From assembly GCF_000429305.1 (NCBI RefSeq), contig NZ_AUBP01000005.1:62001-126000 (forward strand): a stretch of 64,000 nucleotides of DNA, written 5' to 3'. The position numbers were made by a program, and so were the translations under genes. The stretch comes from Desulfovibrio inopinatus DSM 10711 (lineage in GTDB: Bacteria; Desulfobacterota; Desulfovibrionia; Desulfovibrionales; Desulfovibrionaceae). The notes beneath the pieces are model-generated. The model did no database searches and was not told the DNA's origin. It worked only from the letters and a program-made list of their open reading frames with translations. This document shows, piece by piece, positions 45,012 through 55,268 of this stretch (position 1 is its first letter; every line of letters begins with the position of its first letter).

Positions 45012-46919
45012 ATGGCCAAAGAAAAAAAATATACATCCAATGCAGCATCGCCTTATTCAGCATATTCCCCACTTGAGAATTACGGTTTTATCTCTGATTG
45101 TCACAGCTCTGCCCTGGTTTCTCAGACGGGTTCAATAGATTGGTGTTGCATGCCAAGGTTTGATTCTCGTGCAGTATTCGCTCGTCTGCTCGACAACGAA
45201 CGTGGAGGGGCATTCTCTATAACTCCAACAGACGAATTTTCGTCGACTCGTCAATACATTGAAAATACCCTGGTGCTTGAAACGGTCTTTACAACAAAAA
45301 CCGGGACTGTTCGCCTTCGGGACTGTCTTACGATGTGCGAAGGTGGGAGGCTCTCTCCTCGCAAACAACTTCTTCGTATCGTTGACGGCTTAAGCGGTTG
45401 GGTAGACCTCTCCGTTCATATTGCACCACGACTCGATTTTGGTGCAATTCGTCCTTGGATACAGTCTCTTCGAGGGCATAATTGCCCGTGTTTTTCCGTT
45501 ATAGGTGGAGCCGATGGGTTTCTCATTACAGGCCTTCCAACGTTGGAAAAAGATGGCCGACACAATCTTGTCGCTTCTTTTCGACTCCAAGCCGGAGAAA
45601 AAGCGAGAGTATCCTGCATGTATTGTCAGCCCGAAATCATCGACGCACAGCATTATACCCTTCCTGAGATTGAAGAACTCGATGTTATGCTCGTTGAGAC
45701 CACTGACTGGTGGCAGCGTTGGGCTCAACGAGGTCATGCTGATGGGCCTCGCCCGGACCTTGCCATGCGCTCAGCCTGTATTCTCAAAGGACTGACCAAT
45801 GCTCCCACTGGGGCCATTGCCGCCGCTGCAACGACATCGCTCCCTGAAAGTTTGGAAGGAGATCGCAATTGGGATTATCGGTTTAGTTGGGTCCGTGATG
45901 CGGTTTTTTCCGTCCGAGCCCTTGTTGCCTTGGGTTTTGAGCGTGAAGCCGATGGCTTCAGACGATTTATTGAACGAAGCGCCGCCGGCAGTGCAGAAGA
46001 TCTCCAAATCATGTATGGCTTGGGAGGAGAACGCAGCCTGCCCGAAATCCATATTACAACGCTCGAAGGGTGGCGCAGGCATGGCCCGGTTCGTGTCGGT
46101 AATGCCGCCAGCAGACAAAAGCAACACGACCTCTATGGAGAATTGCTTGATCTGGCCCACCGATGGCATGATATTGGGCATTGTCCGGATGATGACTACT
46201 GGGAGTTTCTCTGCGAAACGATCGAGGCAGCTATACAAAATTGGCACAAACCAGACCGGGGAATTTGGGAAATTCGCGGACCAGTCCGACACTTTGTTCA
46301 TTCGAAAGCAGCGTGCTGGTCTGCACTAAACAGTGCAATATCTTTGGCCCATCGTTTGTCTCGTCCGGCACCGTTTGATCAATGGGGTGAAATCCGTCAT
46401 ACAATACGGAATGACGTGGAAAAACATGGGTATGATACCGCTCGAGGTGTGTTTGTCCAATCGTATGACAACACCCAGATGGACGCAGCCCTTTTACTTT
46501 TACCCATCATCGGGTTCGTCGATCATATGGATCCACGCATGCTCCGTACTGTAGACTGTATTATGGACGAACTCATGGAAGATGGTTTGCTTTTACGATA
46601 TCGTCAGACTGGCGACAGCAGCAATACCGGTGATGGACTTACAGGACGTGAAGGATATTTTCTTGCCTGCACGTTTTGGTTGGTTGAATGTCTGGCGTGT
46701 CAGGGGCGTCGCGAAGAGGCTCTTGCATTGTTTGAACGCACTGTCGATGTAGGAAACGATCTTGGTCTGTTTGCCGAAGAATACGATCCCTCACGGCACT
46801 GCATGGTGGGTAATTTTCCACAAGGCCTCACCCACCTTTCTCTGGTGACGGCCAACGCATCGCTGGATAAGAGTTCCACATGTCGAAAGCGTACATTCCA
46901 GCAAAAAAACGACAAATGA
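45012..46919 (+). CDS. Glycoside hydrolase family 15 (glucoamylase/trehalase-like)
   Basis: A 635-residue cytosolic GH15 protein without a signal peptide. The N-terminal super-sandwich domain has ENYGFISDCHSSALVSQTGS and IDWCCMPRFDS; the alpha/alpha toroid starts near residue 265 with GDRNWDYRFSWVRDAVFSVRAL and ends with GLTGREGYFLACTFWLVE and FPQGLTHLSLV. GH15 enzymes hydrolyse alpha-glucosides such as glycogen, maltodextrin or trehalose. It precedes cydA by only 13 bases, so the three may be cotranscribed, an odd pairing of storage sugar use with an oxidase. Confidence 0.88.
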   Translation: MAKEKKYTSNAASPYSAYSPLENYGFISDCHSSALVSQTGSIDWCCMPRFDSRAVFARLLDNERGGAFSITPTDEFSSTRQYIENTLVLETVFTTKTGTVRLRDCLTMCEGGRLSPRKQLLRIVDGLSGWVDLSVHIAPRLDFGAIRPWIQSLRGHNCPCFSVIGGADGFLITGLPTLEKDGRHNLVASFRLQAGEKARVSCMYCQPEIIDAQHYTLPEIEELDVMLVETTDWWQRWAQRGHADGPRPDLAMRSACILKGLTNAPTGAIAAAATTSLPESLEGDRNWDYRFSWVRDAVFSVRALVALGFEREADGFRRFIERSAAGSAEDLQIMYGLGGERSLPEIHITTLEGWRRHGPVRVGNAASRQKQHDLYGELLDLAHRWHDIGHCPDDDYWEFLCETIEAAIQNWHKPDRGIWEIRGPVRHFVHSKAACWSALNSAISLAHRLSRPAPFDQWGEIRHTIRNDVEKHGYDTARGVFVQSYDNTQMDAALLLLPIIGFVDHMDPRMLRTVDCIMDELMEDGLLLRYRQTGDSSNTGDGLTGREGYFLACTFWLVECLACQGRREEALALFERTVDVGNDLGLFAEEYDPSRHCMVGNFPQGLTHLSLVTANASLDKSSTCRKRTFQQKNDK

Positions 46920-46932
46920 CCGGAGAATTTGC

Positions 46933-48327
46933 ATGGACCACATTGTCCTCTCACGAATTCAGTTCGGCCTGACCACGCTATTTCATATCACATGGCCGCT
47001 TCTGAGCATTGGCTTGTCTATTTTTATTTTCACGGCCGAAATTCTTTGGCTCAGGACAAAAAAAGCAGGATGGTACCATCAAGCCCGATTCTGGAGCAAA
47101 ATATTCCTGCTCAACTTTGCAGTAGGCGTTGCCAGTGGAATACCGCTCGAATTTCAATTTGGCACAAACTGGTCAGGGTTTTCGACACAAACCGGTCATT
47201 TTCTCGGTCAGATGCTTTCCATTGATGCCACATTGGGCTTCATGATCGAAGCCGCATTCCTCTATATCATGGTTGCGGGCTGGTCACGTGTTTCTCCCCG
47301 ATTTCACCTCTTTTCAACCGGCATGGTAGCACTGGGAGCAACGATATCCTCATTTTGGATTATGGTGGCGAATTCTTGGATGCAAACACCCGCCGGCGGA
47401 GAGATGGTCAATGGGGTCTTTGTCCTCAAAAATATGACAGACGCTATTTTCAATCCGGATATGCCCGTTGGCTTTACCCATATGTGGTTGGCATGTCTGG
47501 CAACAACAGCGTTTCTTCTTTGCGGTGTCAGTGCTTGGTTTTTACTTCGAGGAATCAAGACGGATTTCTTTATGCGTTCCTTCAAGTTTTCCATTGCTGC
47601 GGCATTGATTCTTGCACCGCTCCAAGCCATTACGGGAGATTTTTCAGGACAAACTGTTGCCAAACATCAACCTGCAAAACTTGCGGCCACCGAATCCCAC
47701 TGGGAGACAAATGCACCGGGACAGGGGGCTGCCTGGTCCGTTATTGCCTGGCCTGACCCAGACAACGAACGCAATATCATTGAGTTGCGCATTCCATATG
47801 TGCTGAGCCTGCTGGCAACACACAATCCTGTTGGCAAAGTGACCGGCCTCAAAGACATCCCCCGCGAAGACCGACCTCCCATTCTTCCTTTGTTTTACTC
47901 ATTTCGCATCATGGTCGGTATTGGAACGTGTATGATCTTTCTTGCGTTATGGGCTGCGTGGGCGTGGCGTTCTGGCCGATTATCACCGGCACGACTCCAA
48001 ACCCAACGTCCTCTTCTTTGGGCTTGTGTTCTCATGGCTCCTTTCGCTTATATCGCTGTCTGGATGGGCTGGATTATGCGTGAGGTGGGCCGACAACCGT
48101 GGATAGTCTATAACATGATCCGCACTGCCGATGCGGCCACTCCGCTCTCTTCGTCCTCTGTTATCACGTCACTTTGGATATATATTGCGCTGTATAGTGT
48201 GCTGTTCGTCTTCTTTCTTCTTTTTGTCAGGCGCATCCTGCACCAAGGTCCAGATACAGACGAAATACCTCCAACACAAAACCGTATTTCGAATACATAT
48301 GAAACGGAAACGGGGGGCATCCAATGA
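46933..48327 (+). CDS. cydA: Cytochrome bd oxidase subunit I (CydA)
   Basis: CydA carries the three haems and the quinol site of cytochrome bd oxidase, which reduces O2 to water. The 464-residue form is in the short-Q-loop class. Haem ligand H18 is in LTTLFHITWPLL; GVASGIPLEFQFGTNWSGF and the C-terminal WIMREVGRQPWIVYNMIRTADA are family marks. Start ATG has CGGAGA upstream, 13 bases after the GH15 gene. Confidence 0.95.
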   Translation: MDHIVLSRIQFGLTTLFHITWPLLSIGLSIFIFTAEILWLRTKKAGWYHQARFWSKIFLLNFAVGVASGIPLEFQFGTNWSGFSTQTGHFLGQMLSIDATLGFMIEAAFLYIMVAGWSRVSPRFHLFSTGMVALGATISSFWIMVANSWMQTPAGGEMVNGVFVLKNMTDAIFNPDMPVGFTHMWLACLATTAFLLCGVSAWFLLRGIKTDFFMRSFKFSIAAALILAPLQAITGDFSGQTVAKHQPAKLAATESHWETNAPGQGAAWSVIAWPDPDNERNIIELRIPYVLSLLATHNPVGKVTGLKDIPREDRPPILPLFYSFRIMVGIGTCMIFLALWAAWAWRSGRLSPARLQTQRPLLWACVLMAPFAYIAVWMGWIMREVGRQPWIVYNMIRTADAATPLSSSSVITSLWIYIALYSVLFVFFLLFVRRILHQGPDTDEIPPTQNRISNTYETETGGIQ

Positions 48328-49277
48328 ACACCACGATTGTCTTTGGAATTGTTTCGCTGGCATGCGAGGTGGTTTTCGTCCTTTATATCGTACTCAGTGC
48401 TCTTGATCTCGGCGTGTGTCTCATTTCGTTGACTGCGTCGAATGACGATACATGTGAATCCATACTCGGAACCATCGACGGCATATGGCACGCCAACCAA
48501 ACATGGCTCGTCATTTTAGGAGCAGCACTTTTCGGTGGTTTCCCCACACTGTATTCTGACGTACTCTCGTCATTATATTTACCTGTTCTAGGGCTGCTTG
48601 TTGCAATTATCATTCGTGGAATCGCCATCGAATACCGACATTACGCCACTGCCAAACGACCATGGCGTTTTCTCGCCGGATTCGGAGCATTTGCCATAAT
48701 CCTTTGTCAGGGCATTATTTTTGCGGCGATACTCACAAGCCAAACGGCATTCACATCGTCGAGCTTATTATGGAAAGTCGTTCCCATAGTGACGACTTCC
48801 CTCCTTTCACTTTCCCTCTTTTTAGGAGCACTGTGGCTTGACCACACAGCGCAGGGAAAACACCTGATACATCGCCATGTCCTTATGTTTCTCGTTGCCG
48901 GCGCAGGTGTGAGCATGACAATTCTTGGATTGACACTGCGGTGCTCTATCATGCCTGCTCCGCACGTGAGTGGAGGATTGTTCGCGTGGTTTCTGAGCTT
49001 GACGGTTTTGGCCGTTATTTCTGCCTTCATGCTCATTTTCAGCCTTAGAACCCATTCGCTCTCGATTCCTTGGGGGCTCATCATTGCCGCTCTCGGTCTG
49101 ATCGCATTTCTTCTCAGCCTTGACCCATCAACTCTCTCTCTTGCAGATGGCATGTCCGTCGCGGCCACATCGTCAAATGCACTAAGCTTTCAATCGACGG
49201 TCATGGTTTTGGTTCTCCCGCTCCTTCTCGTGTTTAATGTTTTTGCTTATCGATCTTTCGGAACACAGGTGAAATAA
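48324..49277 (+). CDS. cydB: Cytochrome bd oxidase subunit II (CydB)
   Basis: CydB, 317 residues, eight or nine membrane helices. It shows VLSALDLGVCLISL near residue 23 and DGIWHANQTWLVILGAALFGGFPTLYS near 50, which matches the conserved Trp-Asn-Gln region. ATG overlaps the cydA stop by four bases. No cydX- or cydCD-like gene follows; a bidirectional terminator lies shortly after the stop. Confidence 0.94.
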   Translation: MNTTIVFGIVSLACEVVFVLYIVLSALDLGVCLISLTASNDDTCESILGTIDGIWHANQTWLVILGAALFGGFPTLYSDVLSSLYLPVLGLLVAIIIRGIAIEYRHYATAKRPWRFLAGFGAFAIILCQGIIFAAILTSQTAFTSSSLLWKVVPIVTTSLLSLSLFLGALWLDHTAQGKHLIHRHVLMFLVAGAGVSMTILGLTLRCSIMPAPHVSGGLFAWFLSLTVLAVISAFMLIFSLRTHSLSIPWGLIIAALGLIAFLLSLDPSTLSLADGMSVAATSSNALSFQSTVMVLVLPLLLVFNVFAYRSFGTQVK

Positions 49278-49327
49278 AGCAACAAATGGCACGCATCTGC
49301 ACGCACATATTGAATCTGTTCCCTCAA

Positions 49328-49362
49328 AAAAAGCGGCCTGAACTATGTCCAGGCCGCTTTTT
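49328..49362. terminator. Bidirectional terminator between cydB and the chemotaxis gene
   Basis: AAAAAGCGGCCTG (49328-49340) pairs perfectly with CAGGCCGCTTTTT (49350-49362) around a 9-base loop, giving A/T tracts on both sides for the two convergent genes. Confidence 0.92.
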
Positions 49363-49427
49363 CATCATTGGGGACTATGCTCAATCGTAAAGCTCAAGTC
49401 CATTACGCGGGATATGCACCTATCCCG

Positions 49428-51611
49428 TTATGTCAGGGCAAGTCTCTTCGATGATCCCAACGCCTTGGTCCGAGGCGCTTGATCCCCATCCGATTGCATT
49501 TCTTCAATAAGTGTTTTGAGTTCCTGATTTTGTCGAGCAACTTCCATAATCGCTTCACTCGCCTGTGCCATGGCTTCAGCCGTTTCATTGGAAATGACAT
49601 TCACCTCTTCAATGGAGCGATTAATCTCCTCACTTGCGGACGATTGTTCTTCCGAAGCGGCAGCAATGGCACGAACTTGATCCGAAGTTTGCTCGACGAG
49701 GTGCACGATAGACTCAAGAGCCTCTCCGGAGCTATTGGCCAAAACGGTCGCCTCATCAATCGATTGGACGGCTTGATCGACATTACTCATATTGCGACGA
49801 GTTCCATCTTGAATACCTCGAATGGAATCGCCGACCTCTTTGGTGGCCGTCATGGTTTTTTCGGCAAGTTTACGGACTTCGTCGGCCACAACCGCAAATC
49901 CTCGACCAGCTTCGCCAGCCCGAGCGGCTTCAATAGCGGCATTAAGAGCAAGTAAATTCGTTTGATCAGCGATATCTGAAATGACGGACATAATCTGCCC
50001 AATGTCTTCAGCTTGCTTGCCAAGTTTGGACATATCGCCCTTCAACGCTAAGGCTTGGCGTTGCGCAGTACCAATACCTTGGACAACTTTTGCAACGATG
50101 CCAGCGCCTTTCTCTGCGTTCTCTCTTGCTTCATCAGACGTTCCTGCAGCGGTCGACGCATTCTTGGCCACTTCTAAGACCGTCGCATTCATCTCTTCCA
50201 TAGCGGTAGCGGTTTCAGCTGCTCGCTGTGCTTGTTGTTCAGCACCACGGCTCGACTGTTCAATCTGCGCTGACAATTCTTCTGAAGCTGACGTTGTGAT
50301 TTCCACCACGGATTGCAGTCTTCTTGCGGCTTCAAACATGGATTCGGTCTTCGCCATTGCTTCAGATTGTGCAGCTTCAGCCTGAACCATTGCCGACTTT
50401 GCTTCTTCAGCCGCTGTCGCGGCTTCTTCTGACTTCATGTTGGCTTCAACAATTCGTTCTTTAAGATTAGCAACCATGTCCCGCAAACTGTCTGCCAAGC
50501 GTCCGAACTCGTCTCGTTGTTTCAATTCCAACTCGTTATCCAAATTTCCCTGGGCAATTGTTTCCGCAAAGACCACAGTAGTAAAAAGAGGCCGTGTTAT
50601 AGTCTTGGTGATAAAAAGCGCGAAAAGAATCCCAATAATCAACGCGGCAACAAGTCCAATAATCATGATGATACGGGACGCATTGAGATTGGCAACATCA
50701 TTCTTTGCTATTTTCTCGGTGTTTTGGATACCAGCAATGGCAATACTCTTCGCAGACTCAAGGAGTTTATTCGCTAGAATTCCACGCTCTGCATCCAGTT
50801 TATCCAGCTCATCCCATTTGACGAGCATAGTCTCCATGGCTTCTTCATATTGTTGGGCAGCATGTTGGATGTCACCAAGAGCCTTGCGGTTTTTATCTTG
50901 ACGGGTATTCGATAAAACATCCTGCAAAAGCGTTGTAATTTTAGAAAAATTCTCAATCCCTCTGCGCATTAACGTTGGATCATCAAGTGCCTGAGATTTA
51001 AAATTCTTGACTCGAATATCGTTCCCCAGGTTAACGACTTCATTGAGAACATTCAACTTATTATAACGATCTAACAATGCAGTATTCGGGTCAAGATGTT
51101 TTATACTATTGTTTAATTCCTTCTCCTGGGTATCATGATATTGATTTGCCGCCATCATGAACGCTGCGGCAGCCGTATCCATCGCATGACGATCTTCTTG
51201 AATGGCTACAATTGACTCTTCGGTCTGCGTGGCCAGTTTGGCATACGTCCCAATTGCACCTTTTACTCCAATAAGCTCTTGTTGAAGTTTGACCAGCTCC
51301 GGATATACTTGCGCATGCATCTGCGATTTTTTAACAATTGAGTCAATTTGCTTCAAAATTTCTACAGAATCTCTCCTGTACACCATGTTCTCACTCAAAG
51401 AAAATCCACGCATGGCATACATCAAACTCAAAATATGTCGTTCAAGATCATTCGCCATTTCGACTTCTGGAACATATTCTTGAGCCATACGTCTCGCATT
51501 GATTGCGCCATCATGCATACTCAGGATAGACATCCCTCCAAATATGCAAATAATGAGTAATAATACAGCAAAGCCGAGGCCAATTTTAAGGCCAACTTTA
51601 AGATTTCTCAT
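49428..51611 (-). CDS. Methyl-accepting chemotaxis protein
   Basis: A 727-residue transmembrane chemoreceptor. [14 protein letters not shown] leads into a first helix (about 10-32); the periplasmic part to about 295 is helical and resembles a four- or eight-helix ligand domain. A second helix ([21 protein letters not shown]) is followed by HAMP at [10 protein letters not shown], an Ala/Glu coiled coil, and the signalling tip [30 protein letters not shown]. No C-terminal CheR pentapeptide is seen. ATG at 51611 follows GTGGAG; the frame is open to 51638. The signal sensed is unknown. Its 5' half is more AT-rich than its 3' half. Confidence 0.93.
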   Translation of the reverse strand: MRNLKVGLKIGLGFAVLLLIICIFGGMSILSMHDGAINARRMAQEYVPEVEMANDLERHILSLMYAMRGFSLSENMVYRRDSVEILKQIDSIVKKSQMHAQVYPELVKLQQELIGVKGAIGTYAKLATQTEESIVAIQEDRHAMDTAAAAFMMAANQYHDTQEKELNNSIKHLDPNTALLDRYNKLNVLNEVVNLGNDIRVKNFKSQALDDPTLMRRGIENFSKITTLLQDVLSNTRQDKNRKALGDIQHAAQQYEEAMETMLVKWDELDKLDAERGILANKLLESAKSIAIAGIQNTEKIAKNDVANLNASRIIMIIGLVAALIIGILFALFITKTITRPLFTTVVFAETIAQGNLDNELELKQRDEFGRLADSLRDMVANLKERIVEANMKSEEAATAAEEAKSAMVQAEAAQSEAMAKTESMFEAARRLQSVVEITTSASEELSAQIEQSSRGAEQQAQRAAETATAMEEMNATVLEVAKNASTAAGTSDEARENAEKGAGIVAKVVQGIGTAQRQALALKGDMSKLGKQAEDIGQIMSVISDIADQTNLLALNAAIEAARAGEAGRGFAVVADEVRKLAEKTMTATKEVGDSIRGIQDGTRRNMSNVDQAVQSIDEATVLANSSGEALESIVHLVEQTSDQVRAIAAASEEQSSASEEINRSIEEVNVISNETAEAMAQASEAIMEVARQNQELKTLIEEMQSDGDQAPRTKALGSSKRLALT

Positions 51612-51827
51612 ACGTACTCCACGTATTAAAATACTCAATCATCAATTTCTCAGCGTATAGCCTTGAAAAAGACAGTACGACATAAAACGCACCTTCCATA
51701 GTATCCCGTGCTTAACTTAGCACTGACGCACGGAAAAACACAACCCAAGATTTGGACATCGAAATGATAAGTTCCATGCAACACAATATACGGTTTACAA
51801 TAAGACGTAACAGTTCATTTTCTTCTT

Positions 51828-53195
51828 TTACGATACATTGAGATGCAAATCATGACCAAAACGGACGTTAAACTCTCGGAGTGTCATAGCACTATCTCCG
51901 CCAAACTGTGCCAGTTCGTCATATACCGAGTTAATAAAAGAGTATTCTTCCTCAAAAGGTATTGTAACGTCGCCAGCCCTATAATTATCCATCATTTGTA
52001 ACACTTGATGTATTGTCAACGAATCTGGTGGTTTTGCAAATGTATATGTTTCCTGGGACTGAGGATCATCGACTGCAAGGAGAATATTATTCATAAATAG
52101 CAATCGCATAATTTCGTTTACAAACCGAAGAGGAGCACCAAAATGCGATGCAATATTCCCTGTCGATGCTGGTTTATTCCCGTGCTCAAACTGCCAAGTA
52201 ATATATAGTACGACGAGCAACATGAGTTTATGTTTATCACGTCGACTATAGAAACGTACCATAAGATCTTGTCTATATGTCCTATAATTTTGAACGGCAC
52301 TCGCTGTTTCAGCTCCAATTAAAACAATAGCCCAACTGATGTAAAGCCAAATGAGAAGCAACGGTATCTGTGCAAAACTCCCGTAAATAGCATTATACTT
52401 GGCAAATCCAACCTGATAGCTAATATACACATTTTGAGTTATTTGCCATAACGTCCCCGCAAATATCGCACCTATAGCAGCACCAAGTAGCGAGACATTT
52501 GTGTTTGGTAAAAAACGATACAAAATAAAAAGAGCCACCCACACCATAAAAAGTGGCATAACAGAAATGACAGTCAAATACATATAATTTAAAATACGAA
52601 AATCAAGAAACCATTTTACAAATGTATTATTCTCAAATGAAGCTGTTGCACTAAATGCAGTAATAATAAATATCGGACAAACAACGATAACTGTTGCATA
52701 GTCAGAAAACTTGCGCCAACTAAACTGACGACTTTTAGCATTCCAAATTATATTCAGAATCCCTTCTATTGTTGACAAAAGCGATATAGCTGTAAAAACC
52801 AATGTCGCGACACCGACAATCCCCAAAGCTTTGACATTTGTATTTTGGATATACTCCAAAATTGCATCAACAGCCATGGATCTATCAGCCGTTAATTTCA
52901 GTAATACTTGCCGAATAAACTCTGACTCATAAATTCCAAATGCCTTTGTCACGGCAAATGCAACAGCAAGGAATGGAACAAATGACAACACCGTTGTATA
53001 TGACAACGAGGATGCTAAGAGAAGACATCGATGGGATAAAAAAGAAGTGATAACATAATAAACAGAGCGAATCGACGTCATGACCCAACCATCGTCATGG
53101 CTGTGTTTGCCTTCTTTGACTTTATGCACGACATCAATCACAGTTGATACAGTCTGACGCACCTTCTCCTGCAAACGTTTTTTTTCCATGTTCAT
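51828..53195 (-). CDS. YihY/BrkB-family membrane protein
   Basis: A 455-residue inner-membrane protein of the YihY family, once misnamed ribonuclease BN. Residues 45-310 hold about six helices, with LASSLSYTTVLSFVPFLAVA and FAKYNAIYGSFAQIPLLLIWLYISW as family marks. The C-terminal 120 residues look like a winged-helix region (GNIASHFGAPLRFVNEIMRLLF). Transport substrate is unknown. The gene is visibly more AT-rich than its neighbours, for example around 52561-52620. Confidence 0.88.
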   Translation of the reverse strand: MNMEKKRLQEKVRQTVSTVIDVVHKVKEGKHSHDDGWVMTSIRSVYYVITSFLSHRCLLLASSLSYTTVLSFVPFLAVAFAVTKAFGIYESEFIRQVLLKLTADRSMAVDAILEYIQNTNVKALGIVGVATLVFTAISLLSTIEGILNIIWNAKSRQFSWRKFSDYATVIVVCPIFIITAFSATASFENNTFVKWFLDFRILNYMYLTVISVMPLFMVWVALFILYRFLPNTNVSLLGAAIGAIFAGTLWQITQNVYISYQVGFAKYNAIYGSFAQIPLLLIWLYISWAIVLIGAETASAVQNYRTYRQDLMVRFYSRRDKHKLMLLVVLYITWQFEHGNKPASTGNIASHFGAPLRFVNEIMRLLFMNNILLAVDDPQSQETYTFAKPPDSLTIHQVLQMMDNYRAGDVTIPFEEEYSFINSVYDELAQFGGDSAMTLREFNVRFGHDLHLNVS

Positions 53196-53237
53196 TACAA
53201 CATATCGCCATTATTGCCGTGCTTCATTGGGAGACAC

Positions 53238-55268
53238 TCATGGACCGGCATGTTTTTCCATGGTTGCTTTCAACTTAAGGGCAACAGAATTTTCAGGATC
53301 ATCAACGAGCACGCCTTGTATAATATCCCAGGCATGCGTAGATTTTCCCTGATCAACTAAAGCCATAGCGAGGGAAAGAAGCAACTCATGCTGTTGAGGC
53401 GCACTCCGTAACGCATTTCGTAATACACGCTCTGCATATTCAGGATGATGAGCAAGACGATAAAGATTTGATAGCCTGTTTTGCATTTTTACATCCGTAT
53501 CTTGATCATTAATACGGTCAAGATACTCCGTTGCAACGACATACTCTTTTGCTCGAATAAGTCGTTCTGCAACATCGAACAGCACATTTGTATCATCCCG
53601 TGCCGTGAGAACGACATTTCGAAGTACAGGGAGAGCCTTTCGTATCTCTCCCGAATCAAGATATGATTGGGCCTTGGTTAAAAATTGTTGAAGGACGACT
53701 TTCTTTTGCGCTCCCATCTTATTCTGGCGCTGTTTATCTAAGGATGCAAGACGGCTGGACATAGTGGTAAGAATATGAATCCACTTCGTTTCCTCTCCGG
53801 GTTCATACGTCGTTTCTTCATCAATGATACCTTGTAAGACAGAATCGGACTTCATTTCATACCAAAGAGTCTGCAACGCACGAACAGCACTATTGTCCTC
53901 ACGAAACATCGGGACTTCTTGACACATGGAAAAGGCTCGTAATGCGTGGAGAAGCGTATCGGCTTGTCGTTGCTCCCGAAGTGCTGTCAACGCCATATCA
54001 ACAGTCGCTAAAACCCCCTCCTCCTCAGCTGTATCTCCCGGTTCGGCACTGTCAGATGCATCATCCGTGTCTTGTTTTATCGGTGAAGAATGGGGGGATT
54101 CGTCTCTTGCACGCTTCTTCAGCGGATCAAGACGGACCTTGATCGGATCGACAATGGAAACGGCTCGTTCCAATAAGCGAAGCCGCTTCATGGCAGAGGT
54201 ATTAAGCTCCACGCCGCGGGCAAAGACTTGATACCCTCCCTCAGTATAAACATCTTGGTCCAACACCATATGTGTTTCAAGTTCATCAACACTGACCTCG
54301 GCGGATTGCAAAGGAGGTTCCACTCCGGATAAGGCAAGAAAATGACGATACAAGACCGGGTCAAACCGCTCTTGTACGTCTTCGAGGAGCCGAAGCGCTT
54401 CATCTCGATTTTGAGTTTGTTCATAGTAAGCATCGTAGGTCAATACGATATTGAGAATACGTGCACCAGGAACAATCCCCTCTCCTGAAATCTCATCCTC
54501 CGGTAAACCCGTTCCATCATAATTTTTAGCTTGATAGGCCACAATCTCAGCGATTTCCTTCATTCGGGGAATATTGGATAAAAGATCGCGAGTGATAAGC
54601 GGATGTCGTGCGAAAAGTTCGGCATCCGCCTGGTCAACACGTTGACCACAGTAGAGTTCATGGAGAACATGCCGCGGTAACATCGCGCAACCGAGCTGGC
54701 ACAGCATCACCGCAAGCTCAAGACGCCATATATCAGGCATACCTATCTTTTGGCCTAATGATAATGCTGCGGATCGAATACGAGTCGTTTTTCCGGAGGC
54801 TTCCGGATTGACCAATGCGAGCAGCTCGGTCAGCATCGTGATCGCCCCTTTCAAGGTACCTCGAAGAAGCTCTTTCTCGCCGACTGAAAGCTGATATTGT
54901 GCATAGGCCGCCCGAATTGTCTTTTCAAGTACATCGTCCTTGCACGGTTTGGTCAAGAAGCGAAAGACATTGCCTCTGTTGACGGCTGCTATAGCGGCAG
55001 CGATATCGGCCTGGCCCGTCAACATCACGCGAACAATTTCAGGATAGTCCTTTTGCAGAGCTTCGAAAAACGCAACGCCATCCATTATAGGCATGCGCAA
55101 ATCCGACACAACGACCGAAATTCCATCGGTCCCTTTGACTTTTGAGAAACCTTCTTGAGCCCCATTTGCCGTAATCACATTGAATTTCTTATGAAAACGC
55201 CGTCGAAAAGCACTCAGCACGGCGTCCTCATCATCGACAAACAGCACACTAGGTCGCATTGGCATCAT
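53238..55268 (-). CDS. Response regulator with degenerate HD-GYP domain and C-terminal repeats
   Basis: A 676-residue protein. Residues 6-125 are a receiver domain with phospho-Asp 56 (VVVSDLRMP) and KPC near 107. Residues 140-300 are an HD-GYP fold with catalytic residues lost: the HD pair is Cys190-Gln191 (MLCQLGCAM), the HH pair is Tyr245-Gln246, and GYP is GLP (DGTGLP at 251-256). It should not hydrolyse c-di-GMP but could bind it or a partner. A charged linker at about 385-425 leads to helical TPR-like repeats (AERVLRNALRSAPQQHELLLSLAMALVDQ). Its start overlaps the upstream REC-HDOD gene by 20 bases. Confidence 0.88.
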   Translation of the reverse strand: MMPMRPSVLFVDDEDAVLSAFRRRFHKKFNVITANGAQEGFSKVKGTDGISVVVSDLRMPIMDGVAFFEALQKDYPEIVRVMLTGQADIAAAIAAVNRGNVFRFLTKPCKDDVLEKTIRAAYAQYQLSVGEKELLRGTLKGAITMLTELLALVNPEASGKTTRIRSAALSLGQKIGMPDIWRLELAVMLCQLGCAMLPRHVLHELYCGQRVDQADAELFARHPLITRDLLSNIPRMKEIAEIVAYQAKNYDGTGLPEDEISGEGIVPGARILNIVLTYDAYYEQTQNRDEALRLLEDVQERFDPVLYRHFLALSGVEPPLQSAEVSVDELETHMVLDQDVYTEGGYQVFARGVELNTSAMKRLRLLERAVSIVDPIKVRLDPLKKRARDESPHSSPIKQDTDDASDSAEPGDTAEEEGVLATVDMALTALREQRQADTLLHALRAFSMCQEVPMFREDNSAVRALQTLWYEMKSDSVLQGIIDEETTYEPGEETKWIHILTTMSSRLASLDKQRQNKMGAQKKVVLQQFLTKAQSYLDSGEIRKALPVLRNVVLTARDDTNVLFDVAERLIRAKEYVVATEYLDRINDQDTDVKMQNRLSNLYRLAHHPEYAERVLRNALRSAPQQHELLLSLAMALVDQGKSTHAWDIIQGVLVDDPENSVALKLKATMEKHAGP

